Shown piece by piece: positions 58,364 through 64,000 of a DNA stretch of 64,000 nt. Positions within the stretch are counted from its first letter, which is position 1. Each line of letters begins with the position of its first letter. The notes below the pieces were generated by a model. It saw only the letters and a list, made by a program, of their open reading frames with translations. It ran no database searches and was not told the DNA's origin. The stretch lies in NCBI GenBank assembly GCA_041821185.1, contig JBGUBD010000006.1, forward strand, positions 309,742 through 373,741, given 5' to 3'. Source of the DNA: Phycisphaerales bacterium AB-hyl4. GTDB taxonomy: Bacteria; Planctomycetota; Phycisphaerae; Phycisphaerales; Phycisphaeraceae. The position numbers were made by a program, and so were the translations under genes.

Positions 58364-58639
58364 GTCTTTCGTGGCCGACCGTGACAGGGCCCACTCAGCG
58401 AGTGGGCGATGGCGCGGACAGGGACGCGGCTGGCGGCGACCGGCAGCCGTCGCGTAGGAGCTGACGAAAGATGGTCGGGCACCCTCTCTGGTGCTGCTTG
58501 CCGCTTTTTGCGTGCGGGTGGCGCTGTCGGAAGGGCGCTTCAGCCCATGATGCCGTGCGTGCATGTCGACGAGCGTGTTTTACGCAAGCCGACGTCCGCC
58601 ACGGTGAAACGACAGCAATCGGCCGACAGGCCGTAAAAT
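58364..58639 (+). other. Non-coding stretch between promoter and tRNA-Gln
   Basis: No convincing ORF was seen. Several hairpins are visible: GCCCACTC/GAGTGGGC near 58386-58405, a GGCTG/CAGCC stem near 58430-58450 and GGCACC/GGTGCT near 58478-58495. It could be a long tRNA leader or an independent small RNA. RNase P, SRP and tmRNA signatures were sought and not found in recognisable form. Confidence 0.35.
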
Positions 58640-58711
58640 TGGCCCGTGGTGTAATTGGTAACACGCCAGGTTTTGATCCTGGTATTTCTGGTTCGAGTCC
58701 AGGCGGGCCAG
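58640..58711 (+). tRNA. tRNA-Gln (anticodon TTG)
   Basis: 72 bases. The acceptor stem TGGCCCG/CGGGCCA with discriminator G, the anticodon stem CCAGG/CCTGG with loop TTTTGAT (anticodon TTG at 58673-58675) and the T-loop GTTCGAGTC are all present. CCA is not encoded; a run of T follows directly. It reads CAA (and CAG by wobble). Confidence 0.95.
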
Positions 58712-58720
58712 TTTTTTTGC

Positions 58721-58820
58721 AATTTCGAATTTCGAATTTGGGATTTCGGATTTGCCGAGTACCGGAATGGTCATGAGCGACGATCGACAAATCCGAAATT
58801 CGAAATCCGAAATTCGAAAT
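58721..58820. repeat. Paired heptad element over the glmU start, GATTTCG type
   Basis: Arm 1 (58721-58754): AATTTCG, AATTTCG, AATTTGG, GATTTCG, GATTTG. Arm 2 (58788-58820): CAAATCC, GAAATTC, GAAATCC, GAAATTC, GAAAT. The loop contains both candidate glmU start codons, and arm 2 is translated. Confidence 0.85.
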
Positions 58821-59573
58821 GCCCCAACCGCCATCCTCCTCGCGGCCGGCAAGGGCACGCGGATGGGTGGCGATCGCGCGAAGGTGCTCTACGAAGCGGC
58901 CGGCCAGTCGATGATCCGCTGGGTCGTGCAGGCGTGCAAAGCGGCAGGGTGTGAGCGGGTGATCGTCGTCGTTGGCTATCAGGCCGACGCGGTCCGCGAA
59001 TCGCTCGCCGATGAGCCTGGCGTGGCGTTTGTCGAGCAGACCGAGCAACTCGGCACGGGGCACGCCGCGATGATGGCAGCGCCTTGCTTTGAAGGGCGAC
59101 CCGCCACGGACGTGTTTGTGCTCGCCGGCGACGCACCGCTGATTCGTGAGCAGACGTTGGCGAAGCTGCTGGCGGTGCACCGCGAAACGCAGGCCGTCGC
59201 GACGCTCGCCACCGCCGAGCTTGACGACCCCACCGGCTACGGCCGAGTGCTGCGTGATGCCTCGGGCAACTTCGATGCCATCGTCGAACAGAAAGACGCC
59301 ACCGACGAACAACGCGCCATCCGCGAAGTCAACCCCAGCTACTACTGCTTCCGCAGCGACCGCCTGTTCGACTCGCTCGCGAAGGTGAGCAACGACAACA
59401 AGCAGGGCGAGTACTACCTCACCGACGTGCCGGGCATGCTCAAGCAGGCCGGCGAACGCGTTTCGGTTGTCGACGCCGTGCCCGCGGAAGACGTCATCGG
59501 CGTCAACACGCCGGAGCAACTGGCCGTGGTGGACGAGATTTTGAAAAACCGTGCATCAGGCATGCGTGTTTAG
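58773..59573 (+). CDS. glmU: UDP-GlcNAc pyrophosphorylase-type nucleotidyltransferase (GlmU N-domain only)
   Basis: 266 residues from ATG 58773; ATG 58767 is also possible. APTAILLAAGKGTRMGGDRAKVLYEAAGQSMI is the nucleotide-binding start of GlmU. EQLGTGHAAMMAAP, VLAGDAPLIRE, EVNPSYYCFRSDRLFDSLAKVSNDNKQGEYYLTDV and VNTPEQLAVVDEIL continue the uridyltransferase domain. The C-terminal left-handed beta-helix acetyltransferase is absent. Residues 5-16 (RQIRNSKSEIRN) come from arm 2 of the heptad element; no in-frame start lies downstream of it before the conserved core. Neighbours prs, rplY and pth form a common glmU cluster. Confidence 0.87.
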   Translation: MSDDRQIRNSKSEIRNAPTAILLAAGKGTRMGGDRAKVLYEAAGQSMIRWVVQACKAAGCERVIVVVGYQADAVRESLADEPGVAFVEQTEQLGTGHAAMMAAPCFEGRPATDVFVLAGDAPLIREQTLAKLLAVHRETQAVATLATAELDDPTGYGRVLRDASGNFDAIVEQKDATDEQRAIREVNPSYYCFRSDRLFDSLAKVSNDNKQGEYYLTDVPGMLKQAGERVSVVDAVPAEDVIGVNTPEQLAVVDEILKNRASGMRV

Positions 59574-59593
59574 GGGCTGCCCCGCAGGGGCGG
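59568..59593. repeat. TTTAGCGGC-GCAGGGGCG-type repeat before prs
   Basis: GTTTAGGGGCTGCCCCGCAG, continuing GGGCGG, overlapping the glmU stop codon. A GCCCC/GGGGC palindrome, sister of the copies in the ribosomal operon. Confidence 0.55.
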
Positions 59594-59625
59594 TCTGCCG
59601 CCAGACTTTCGAACTGAGCCCAATC

Positions 59626-60609
59626 ATGAGCCGATCCGATCGTGACAGCATGAAAATCTTCTGCGGCCGCGCCAGCCGAACGCTGTGCGAGCAGATCTGC
59701 CGTTACCTCGATCTACCGATGGGCCAAGGCCACACCGACATGTTCCCCGACGGCGAGCTGCTCGTGAAAGTCGAGGAAGACGTCCGCGGCCGCGACTGCT
59801 TCGTGCTCCAGTCAACCTACCATCCGGTCAACGCCCACCTGATGGAACTGTTGATCTACATCGACACGCTCCGCCGCGCGAGTGCTCATCGCATCACGGC
59901 CGTCATCCCCTACTTCGGCTACGCCCGGCAAGACCGCAAAGACGAGGGCCGAACCCCCATCACCGCCAAGCTGGTCGCCAACCTCATCACCGCCGCGGGC
60001 GCGGACCGCGTGCTCGCGATGGACCTGCATGCAGCGCAGATTCAAGGTTTTTTCGACATTCCCGTGGATCACATGCACGCTTCGCCGGTGATCGTGGAGT
60101 ACTTCGAGTCGATTCGCGATCAGCTCAGCGACCTCGTGCTCGTCAGCCCCGACGTGGGCAATGTGAAGATGGCCGGCGCGTATGCCAACTGGCTCAACGG
60201 CGATCTGGCCATCATCGACAAGCGACGCAAAAGTGGCACGGAAGTCGTCTCTGCGAACATCATCGGCGACGTTAAGGGCAAGACCGCCCTCATGGTTGAT
60301 GACATGATCACTACCGCGGGCACGATGTGCGAAGCCGCCCGCCTGCTTAAAGAACGCGGCGCGAAGGACATCATCTGCGCCTGCACCCACCCGGTGCTCG
60401 TCGGCCTGGCAATGGAACGCCTGAGCGATGCGCCCATCAGCCGTGTCGTCGTGACCGACACGATTCCCTGCGGAGCCCGGTGCTCGCCGATTCAGGACAA
60501 GCTTGTCGAGCTGCCGGTCGCCTCGCTGCTGGGCGAAGCGATGCACCGCATTCACCACAACCAGTCCGTTTCCAGCCTCTTCCGTCCCGACGGCGGCGGC
60601 AAACGATAA
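59626..60609 (+). CDS. prs: Ribose-phosphate pyrophosphokinase
   Basis: 327 residues from ATG 59626; ATG 59650 is possible. MKIFCGRASRTLCEQICRYL, FPDGELLVKVEEDVRGRDCFVLQST, VIPYFGYARQDRKDEGRTPITAKLVANLI and the PRPP loop ALMVDDMITTAGTMCEAARLL are conserved. It makes PRPP from ribose 5-phosphate and ATP for nucleotide, His and Trp synthesis. Confidence 0.96.
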   Translation: MSRSDRDSMKIFCGRASRTLCEQICRYLDLPMGQGHTDMFPDGELLVKVEEDVRGRDCFVLQSTYHPVNAHLMELLIYIDTLRRASAHRITAVIPYFGYARQDRKDEGRTPITAKLVANLITAAGADRVLAMDLHAAQIQGFFDIPVDHMHASPVIVEYFESIRDQLSDLVLVSPDVGNVKMAGAYANWLNGDLAIIDKRRKSGTEVVSANIIGDVKGKTALMVDDMITTAGTMCEAARLLKERGAKDIICACTHPVLVGLAMERLSDAPISRVVVTDTIPCGARCSPIQDKLVELPVASLLGEAMHRIHHNQSVSSLFRPDGGGKR

Positions 60610-60648
60610 TCCCAACCACAAACGAAACACCATAACCGGAGAAATACC

Positions 60649-61299
60649 ATGGCGACCCACGACATCCCCAAAATTGAAGTGCAACCCCGCGACCGAGTCG
60701 GCAGCCGATACGCCGCACGACTGCGCAAAGAAGGCAAGCTCCCCGGCGTGATCTACGGCCACAAAGAAGACCCCAAGTCTGTCACGCTCGACTATCGCCA
60801 GTTCACCGACCTGCTCGAAGGCCATGCACACCTGTTGCAGGTGACCATCGACGGCAAGACCGAGCCTTGTCTGATCAAAGACATGCAGTGGGACCACCTC
60901 GGCATCAGCCTCGTACACGTGGACCTCGCTCGCGTTAACCTGTCCGAAGAAGTCGAGGTCGAAGTCGAACTCGCACTCACCGGCGAACCGAAGGCACTCG
61001 AACAGGCCGGTGCGATTCTCGACCATCCGCTTGGCTCGATCGAGATCGCTTGCCGGGCCGACGCGATTCCGGAGAGCATTCAGCACGATATCTCCGAACT
61101 GGCCGTGGGCGACGCCGTGACCGTAGCGGACCTGAAGCTGCCCGATGGCGTGCGAGCCGTGACCGATTCGGAGACGGTGATCGCTCAGATTCAGGTCATG
61201 GCCGAGGAGCCGGAAGAAGAGACCGCCGAAGCCGTCGAAGGCGAGCCGGAAGTCATCGGCCGCAGCGAGCAGGAAGAAGGCGAAACCGACGAGAAGTAA
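60649..61299 (+). CDS. rplY: 50S ribosomal protein L25 (CTC form)
   Basis: 216 residues. The N-terminal 5S-binding domain (VQPRDRVGSRYAARLRKEGKLPGVIYGHKEDPKSVTLD) is followed by the CTC beta domain (DMQWDHLGISLVHVDLARVNLSEEVEVEVEL, GIEIACRADAIPESI-like). A Glu-rich tail of about 30 residues ends it. It binds 5S rRNA and is stress-related in some bacteria. It sits between prs and pth as in many genomes. Confidence 0.95.
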   Translation: MATHDIPKIEVQPRDRVGSRYAARLRKEGKLPGVIYGHKEDPKSVTLDYRQFTDLLEGHAHLLQVTIDGKTEPCLIKDMQWDHLGISLVHVDLARVNLSEEVEVEVELALTGEPKALEQAGAILDHPLGSIEIACRADAIPESIQHDISELAVGDAVTVADLKLPDGVRAVTDSETVIAQIQVMAEEPEEETAEAVEGEPEVIGRSEQEEGETDEK

Positions 61300-61334
61300 T
61301 CCCCTCCCCAGGGACTCAAGTGCAACATCGTTAA

Positions 61335-61364
61335 GGCAGGGCGGCTTCAGCTGCCCTGCCTTTT
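61335..61364 (+). terminator. Terminator between rplY and pth
   Basis: GGCAGGGC (61335-61342) pairs with GCCCTGCC (61353-61360), with further GC/GC pairing inside, followed by TTTT. Confidence 0.75.
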
Positions 61365-61402
61365 CACCATAACCTCGCCCCCTGCATCCCGGACCCACGC
61401 CC

Positions 61403-61969
61403 ATGAAGCTCATCGTCGGCCTAGGCAACCCCGGTCCCGAGTACGTTGCGACTCGACACAACGTCGGGTTCATGGTGGTCGAACGCCTCGCCCGCCGCCA
61501 TCGCATCAACGATGCGCCACGGGCCAAGTTTCACTCGGCCGTTGTCGAGGGCCCGGTCGCCGACGAAAAGTGTCTGCTCATGCTCCCGCAGACCTACATG
61601 AATCGCTCGGGCCTTGCGGTCGCGGACGCGATGCGCTTCTACAAGCTCGACAAGCCCGACCTGCTGGTCGTGGTGGACGATGTGGCACTACCCGTCGGCC
61701 GCATTCGCCTGCGCGGTGAGGGCAGTGCCGGCGGCCACAACGGCTTGACCGATATCGAAAAAGCCGTCAACGGCCGGGACTACCCCCGCTTGCGCATCGG
61801 CATCGACCCGCCCGGCCGAGCCCGGCAGCGCGATTACGTGCTTGGCCGATTCAGCCCCGATCAGCTCGACCGCCTCGACCCGGCGATGGACAAAGCCTGC
61901 GACGCGATCGAGTGCTGGATTCGCGATGGGCTGGAAAAGGCCATGAGCCTGCATAACGCCAGCGACTGA
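61403..61969 (+). CDS. pth: Peptidyl-tRNA hydrolase
   Basis: 188 residues: MKLIVGLGNPGPEYVATRHNVGFMVVERLA with the catalytic His, LMLPQTYMNRSGLAVADAMRFYK, LLVVVDDVALPVGRIRLRGEGSAGGHNGLTDIEKA and DYPRLRIGIDPP. It recycles peptidyl-tRNAs released from stalled ribosomes. Confidence 0.97.
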   Translation: MKLIVGLGNPGPEYVATRHNVGFMVVERLARRHRINDAPRAKFHSAVVEGPVADEKCLLMLPQTYMNRSGLAVADAMRFYKLDKPDLLVVVDDVALPVGRIRLRGEGSAGGHNGLTDIEKAVNGRDYPRLRIGIDPPGRARQRDYVLGRFSPDQLDRLDPAMDKACDAIECWIRDGLEKAMSLHNASD

Positions 61970-62351
61970 CCTTTTTTCAGCTGTATCCCATTCAATTCAA
62001 CCGGTGGATGGCCCCGTGCTGTATTTGCGGGGTATCGCTTCCCCGGGGTTGTCCAGTCATTACTCGACTGCGGTCCATGATCGAATGGCGATCTTTTCGC
62101 TGCGCCCGATAATCCGCGAACTGGAAAACACCCTCCAAAACGTGATCAATGCTGATTTTGCTCTTTATCGCCGATTGGACAGAGAGATATTGACGTTCGC
62201 CTTCCTTTCGGTTAACGTATACCGAACAAGTGTCGGGGAAAGTTTAAAGCGCCCGGCCATGGAACGTCGAAAGTAGAGCGGACACACGATGCGAGACCCC
62301 AATATGTGGGGGATCGCCAGTGAATCGACTACTACCGAGAGGACGACTTCG
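61970..62351 (+). other. Upstream region of the lexA group
   Basis: No supported gene. This 382-base stretch is visibly more A/T-rich than its surroundings. It contains a GGGG/CCCC hairpin near 62031-62046, the promoter-like site and palindrome at 62190-62226, and a weak short open frame that was not accepted. Confidence 0.45.
62190..62226 (+). promoter_or_regulatory. Promoter with overlapping palindrome (candidate LexA operator)
   Basis: TTGACG (62190-62195), 17-base spacer, TAACGT (62213-62218). The -10 is centred in a perfect inverted repeat TTCGGT-N8-ACCGAA (62207-62226). A palindrome over the -10 ahead of a lexA gene is what autoregulation would look like. It does not match the known Gram-positive or proteobacterial boxes exactly. 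Confidence 0.5.
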
Positions 62352-63053
62352 ATGGCTATTCCGCTTGTCATGCTCGGACCCGGCGGCGATTACCAGACCC
62401 GCTACCAGATCAAGGGGCAGGGGCTGATCCGCCAAGCCGCGGCGACGTTGGAGCAGCAGCCCGACACTGAGACGGCCGGCTCAATGGCGGGTTGGGACCG
62501 TCTGCCGCGTCGCGGCGGGCAGGGTGACGCCGGTGATGACGCCGGGCAGGGCAGCTCGCGGTGGAGTGAGTCGGACTGCTTCGAGCACGCGTCGGCTCAG
62601 GCCGGGGCGGGCACGTATGACGCCGCCGGCCGAATCCGTGAAGCGGCGGCGGGCAAGGCGATGCACGCGGCGTTGCTCGCCTGGCTGGGTGAACAGGGGC
62701 GTGCGTTGGCCGACCAGCTCGAGCTGGTGCACCGTCTGCGGCGGGAGATGGTGGTGGCGGTGTGGCGGAAGGCGTCGCCGACGGTTGGCGACAAGGCCGC
62801 GACCGATAGTGTTTCCGGTGGATCGATCGACAAGCTGGTGAAGGAGCAAGACCATGAATCTAACCCCCAAGCAACTGCACATTCTCACACGCATCCGCGA
62901 CATTCGGCTGGCCCGCGGGTACTCGCCGACGATGCAGGAACTCGCCGACGAGCTCGGGGTGAGCAAGGTCACCGTCTTCGAACACGTCGAGGCGCTCATC
63001 AAAAAAGGGGCTTTGGTTCGCCAGCCCAACAAGGCTCGCTCTTTGGAGGTTAG
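62352..63053 (+). CDS. Unknown ORF upstream of and overlapping lexA
   Basis: From ATG 62352, with GAGAGGA seven bases upstream, the frame runs 233 codons and overlaps lexA by 200 bases in another frame. The first 167 codons look coding (MAIPLVMLGPGGDYQTRYQI, then AGRIREAAAGKAMHAALLAWLGEQGRALADQLELVHRLRREMVVAVWRKA). The remainder is likely the shadow of lexA. Either the gene really overlaps, or a frameshift or missed stop near 62854 truncates it. The helical Leu/Ala/Arg region could pair or bind DNA; function is unknown. Confidence 0.45.
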   Translation: MAIPLVMLGPGGDYQTRYQIKGQGLIRQAAATLEQQPDTETAGSMAGWDRLPRRGGQGDAGDDAGQGSSRWSESDCFEHASAQAGAGTYDAAGRIREAAAGKAMHAALLAWLGEQGRALADQLELVHRLRREMVVAVWRKASPTVGDKAATDSVSGGSIDKLVKEQDHESNPQATAHSHTHPRHSAGPRVLADDAGTRRRARGEQGHRLRTRRGAHQKRGFGSPAQQGSLFGG

Positions 63054-63477
63054 CCCCGAAGTCGAGCTGCCCGACGAAACACGCTCGACGCGGCTGCCGC
63101 TGGTCGGCTCCATCGCCGCCGGCTCACCGATCGAAGCCGTGGAAGACCGTGAGCACCTCGATCTCGAAACGATCTTCACACCCCCGGGCACGAGTCCGCG
63201 AAACACATTCGTCCTCCGCGTGCGCGGCGACTCGATGATCGACGAACAGATCCGCGATGGCGATTACGTCGTATGTGAAAAAGCAAGCCAGGCCCGCAAC
63301 GGCCAGACCGTCGTCGCTTTGCTGGACACCGGTGAAGCGACGCTCAAGAAGCTCTATCGCGAAAAGGACGGCCGCGTCCGCCTCCAGCCCGCCAACGAAG
63401 CTTACGAACCGATGTGGATCGAGCCCGATCGCGTGCAGATTCAGGGCATCCTCATCGGCGTTGTGCGCACCTACTGA
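62854..63477 (+). CDS. lexA: LexA repressor / S24 autoprotease
   Basis: 207 residues, AAGGAG upstream. MNLTPKQLHILTRIRDIRLARGYSPTMQELADELGVSKVTVFEHVEALIKKG is the LexA winged helix-turn-helix. The cleavage site is Ala89-Gly90 (VGSIAAGSPIE), the nucleophile Ser127 lies in RGDSMID and Lys165 in EATLKKL. RecA filaments stimulate self-cleavage, inducing SOS genes. It is likely autoregulated through the palindrome at 62207-62226. Confidence 0.95.
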   Translation: MNLTPKQLHILTRIRDIRLARGYSPTMQELADELGVSKVTVFEHVEALIKKGALVRQPNKARSLEVSPEVELPDETRSTRLPLVGSIAAGSPIEAVEDREHLDLETIFTPPGTSPRNTFVLRVRGDSMIDEQIRDGDYVVCEKASQARNGQTVVALLDTGEATLKKLYREKDGRVRLQPANEAYEPMWIEPDRVQIQGILIGVVRTY

Positions 63478-63570
63478 GTGCACCCGTTCCCTCTACCGCC
63501 CCGCGTGCTGTTGGCATACCTTCCCCCACGTCGCTTGCGGCTTGGCGTCCTCAACCCGGAAGAACCAGGC

Positions 63571-63930
63571 ATGAAGATCACCGGTGCTGCGACCGTTTTA
63601 CCCGTGCGCGACCTCGAAGCTTCGCTGCGGTTTTTCATCGATCACCTCGGATTCGCCGAGGAGTTTCGCTTCGGGAATTACGCCGGCGTTCAGTGCGAGC
63701 GCCTAATGTTGCATCTTTCACAACAGGGCAATCCCAATACCGCTGAGCCGGGCACGGGCTGCGTCTATGTGTTCTGCGACGAGGTGGATCAGTGGTATGC
63801 CCAACTCAATGCCGCAGGCGTCCGAACCGATGGGCCGCCGGAGACCTACCCCTACGGCATGCGCGACTTTCTCGTGTTCGACCCCGACGGCAACCAAATC
63901 AGCTTCGGCTGCCCGGTTAAAGAAGACTGA
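63571..63930 (+). CDS. Glyoxalase/bleomycin-resistance-fold protein
   Basis: 119 residues from ATG 63571 (MKITGAATVLPVRDLEASLRFFIDHLGFAEEFRFGNYAGVQCERL). The end LVFDPDGNQISFGCP is typical of the vicinal-oxygen-chelate superfamily. Metal-ligand positions include a His in LMLHLSQQ and a Glu in PPETYPYGMRD. It could be a dioxygenase, glyoxalase or resistance protein; no context helps. Confidence 0.82.
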   Translation: MKITGAATVLPVRDLEASLRFFIDHLGFAEEFRFGNYAGVQCERLMLHLSQQGNPNTAEPGTGCVYVFCDEVDQWYAQLNAAGVRTDGPPETYPYGMRDFLVFDPDGNQISFGCPVKED

Positions 63931-63955
63931 CAGTGGCGGAGTTACCCACATTGCC

Positions 63956-63984
63956 GAAGCCCACGGCGTGACGCCGTGGGCTTC
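63956..63984. terminator. Perfect 13-bp hairpin, CCCACG/CGTGGG family
   Basis: Arms GAAGCCCACGGCG and CGCCGTGGGCTTC around a TGA loop, 26 bases after the glyoxalase-like gene. It is nearly identical to the element at 5627-5655. Confidence 0.75.
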
Positions 63985-64000
63985 GCTATGCAATCGTGCA

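Noticed and set aside
58364-58639. RNase P RNA, SRP RNA or tmRNA
   Set aside because: Faint resemblance to RNase P conserved stretches (GACGAAAG, ACGACAG), but the core motifs and length do not fit; kept as an unidentified non-coding stretch.
55906-58820. CRISPR array as an explanation for the regularly repeated units
   Set aside because: Units are 7 bases long with no unique spacers between them, and no cas genes are present.
62004-62276. 90-codon ORF upstream of the lexA group
   Set aside because: No ribosome site, unusual composition, and it overlaps the promoter and palindrome.
62481-63206. Reverse-strand 241-codon frame opposite lexA
   Set aside because: Low-complexity Arg/Ser-rich shadow of lexA and the upstream ORF; no domain.

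Overview
The window reads as a high-G+C, gene-dense bacterial chromosome segment, most likely from the Planctomycetota, plausibly class Phycisphaerae. That placement is an inference from gene content: a diderm-type flagellum with P- and L-ring proteins, a FliW-CsrA-flagellin module, FloA, DUF502 and a free-standing MshEN domain. No 16S gene is present to confirm it. No insertion sequence, prophage, CRISPR array or integrase was found.

Layout. 1-5.7 kb: the 5' part of atpG, a DUF502 membrane protein, a coupled Trm112-like/metallophosphoesterase pair, a degenerate HD-GYP protein and a GlmM-type phosphohexomutase. 5.7-11 kb: a leftward group (ABC ATPase, gltX, EVE protein, PfkB kinase) and a rightward zinc aminopeptidase. 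11.1-23.5 kb: a flagellar rod/ring/hook-filament cluster behind a sigma-54-like promoter (unknown 96-aa gene, flgF, flgG, flgA, flgH, flgI, flgJ-like, flgN, flgK, flgL), followed by fliW, csrA and flagellin. 23.6-32.2 kb: MBL hydrolase, small metalloprotein, tsaD, S41 protease, a PQQ-propeller lipoprotein, an IMP-cyclohydrolase-only purH, pssA and lysC. 32.3-48.9 kb: the S10-spc-alpha ribosomal superoperon from rpsJ to rplQ. It has a promoter before rpsJ, a terminator plus new promoter between secY and map, and no rpmD, adk or rpsD in their usual places. 48.9-57 kb: small membrane protein, MshEN protein, FloA, a glycosyltransferase-like protein, a thioredoxin/DUF2752/two-lipoprotein operon, a zincin and pyrD. 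57-64 kb: an unknown protein, tRNA-Gln, then glmU(N)-prs-rplY-pth, an unknown ORF with lexA, and a glyoxalase-like protein.

Regulation that can be read directly. The flagellin leader carries two GGA-loop hairpins, the second overlapping the Shine-Dalgarno, directly downstream of fliW and csrA. This is the layout expected for FliW-CsrA partner-switch control. Many genes are translationally coupled through ATGA or GTGA overlaps.

The most unusual feature is a scattered family of about 19 intergenic elements. Each is made of 4-5 degenerate 7-base units, in one case 8-base units. Most are paired with a downstream inverse-complement arm, so that they could form long hairpins. The unit sequence differs between elements (GGTTTCT, GATTTCG, AATTGCT, GAGTTTC, GCTTGAG, CTGACTC) but the period and layout are shared. 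Some sit directly against start codons, and three are translated inside genes (tsaD, glmU and a small metalloprotein). At least three other short palindromic repeat families are also spread through the window. Positions come from reading the sequence by eye; no folding, alignment or database search was run.
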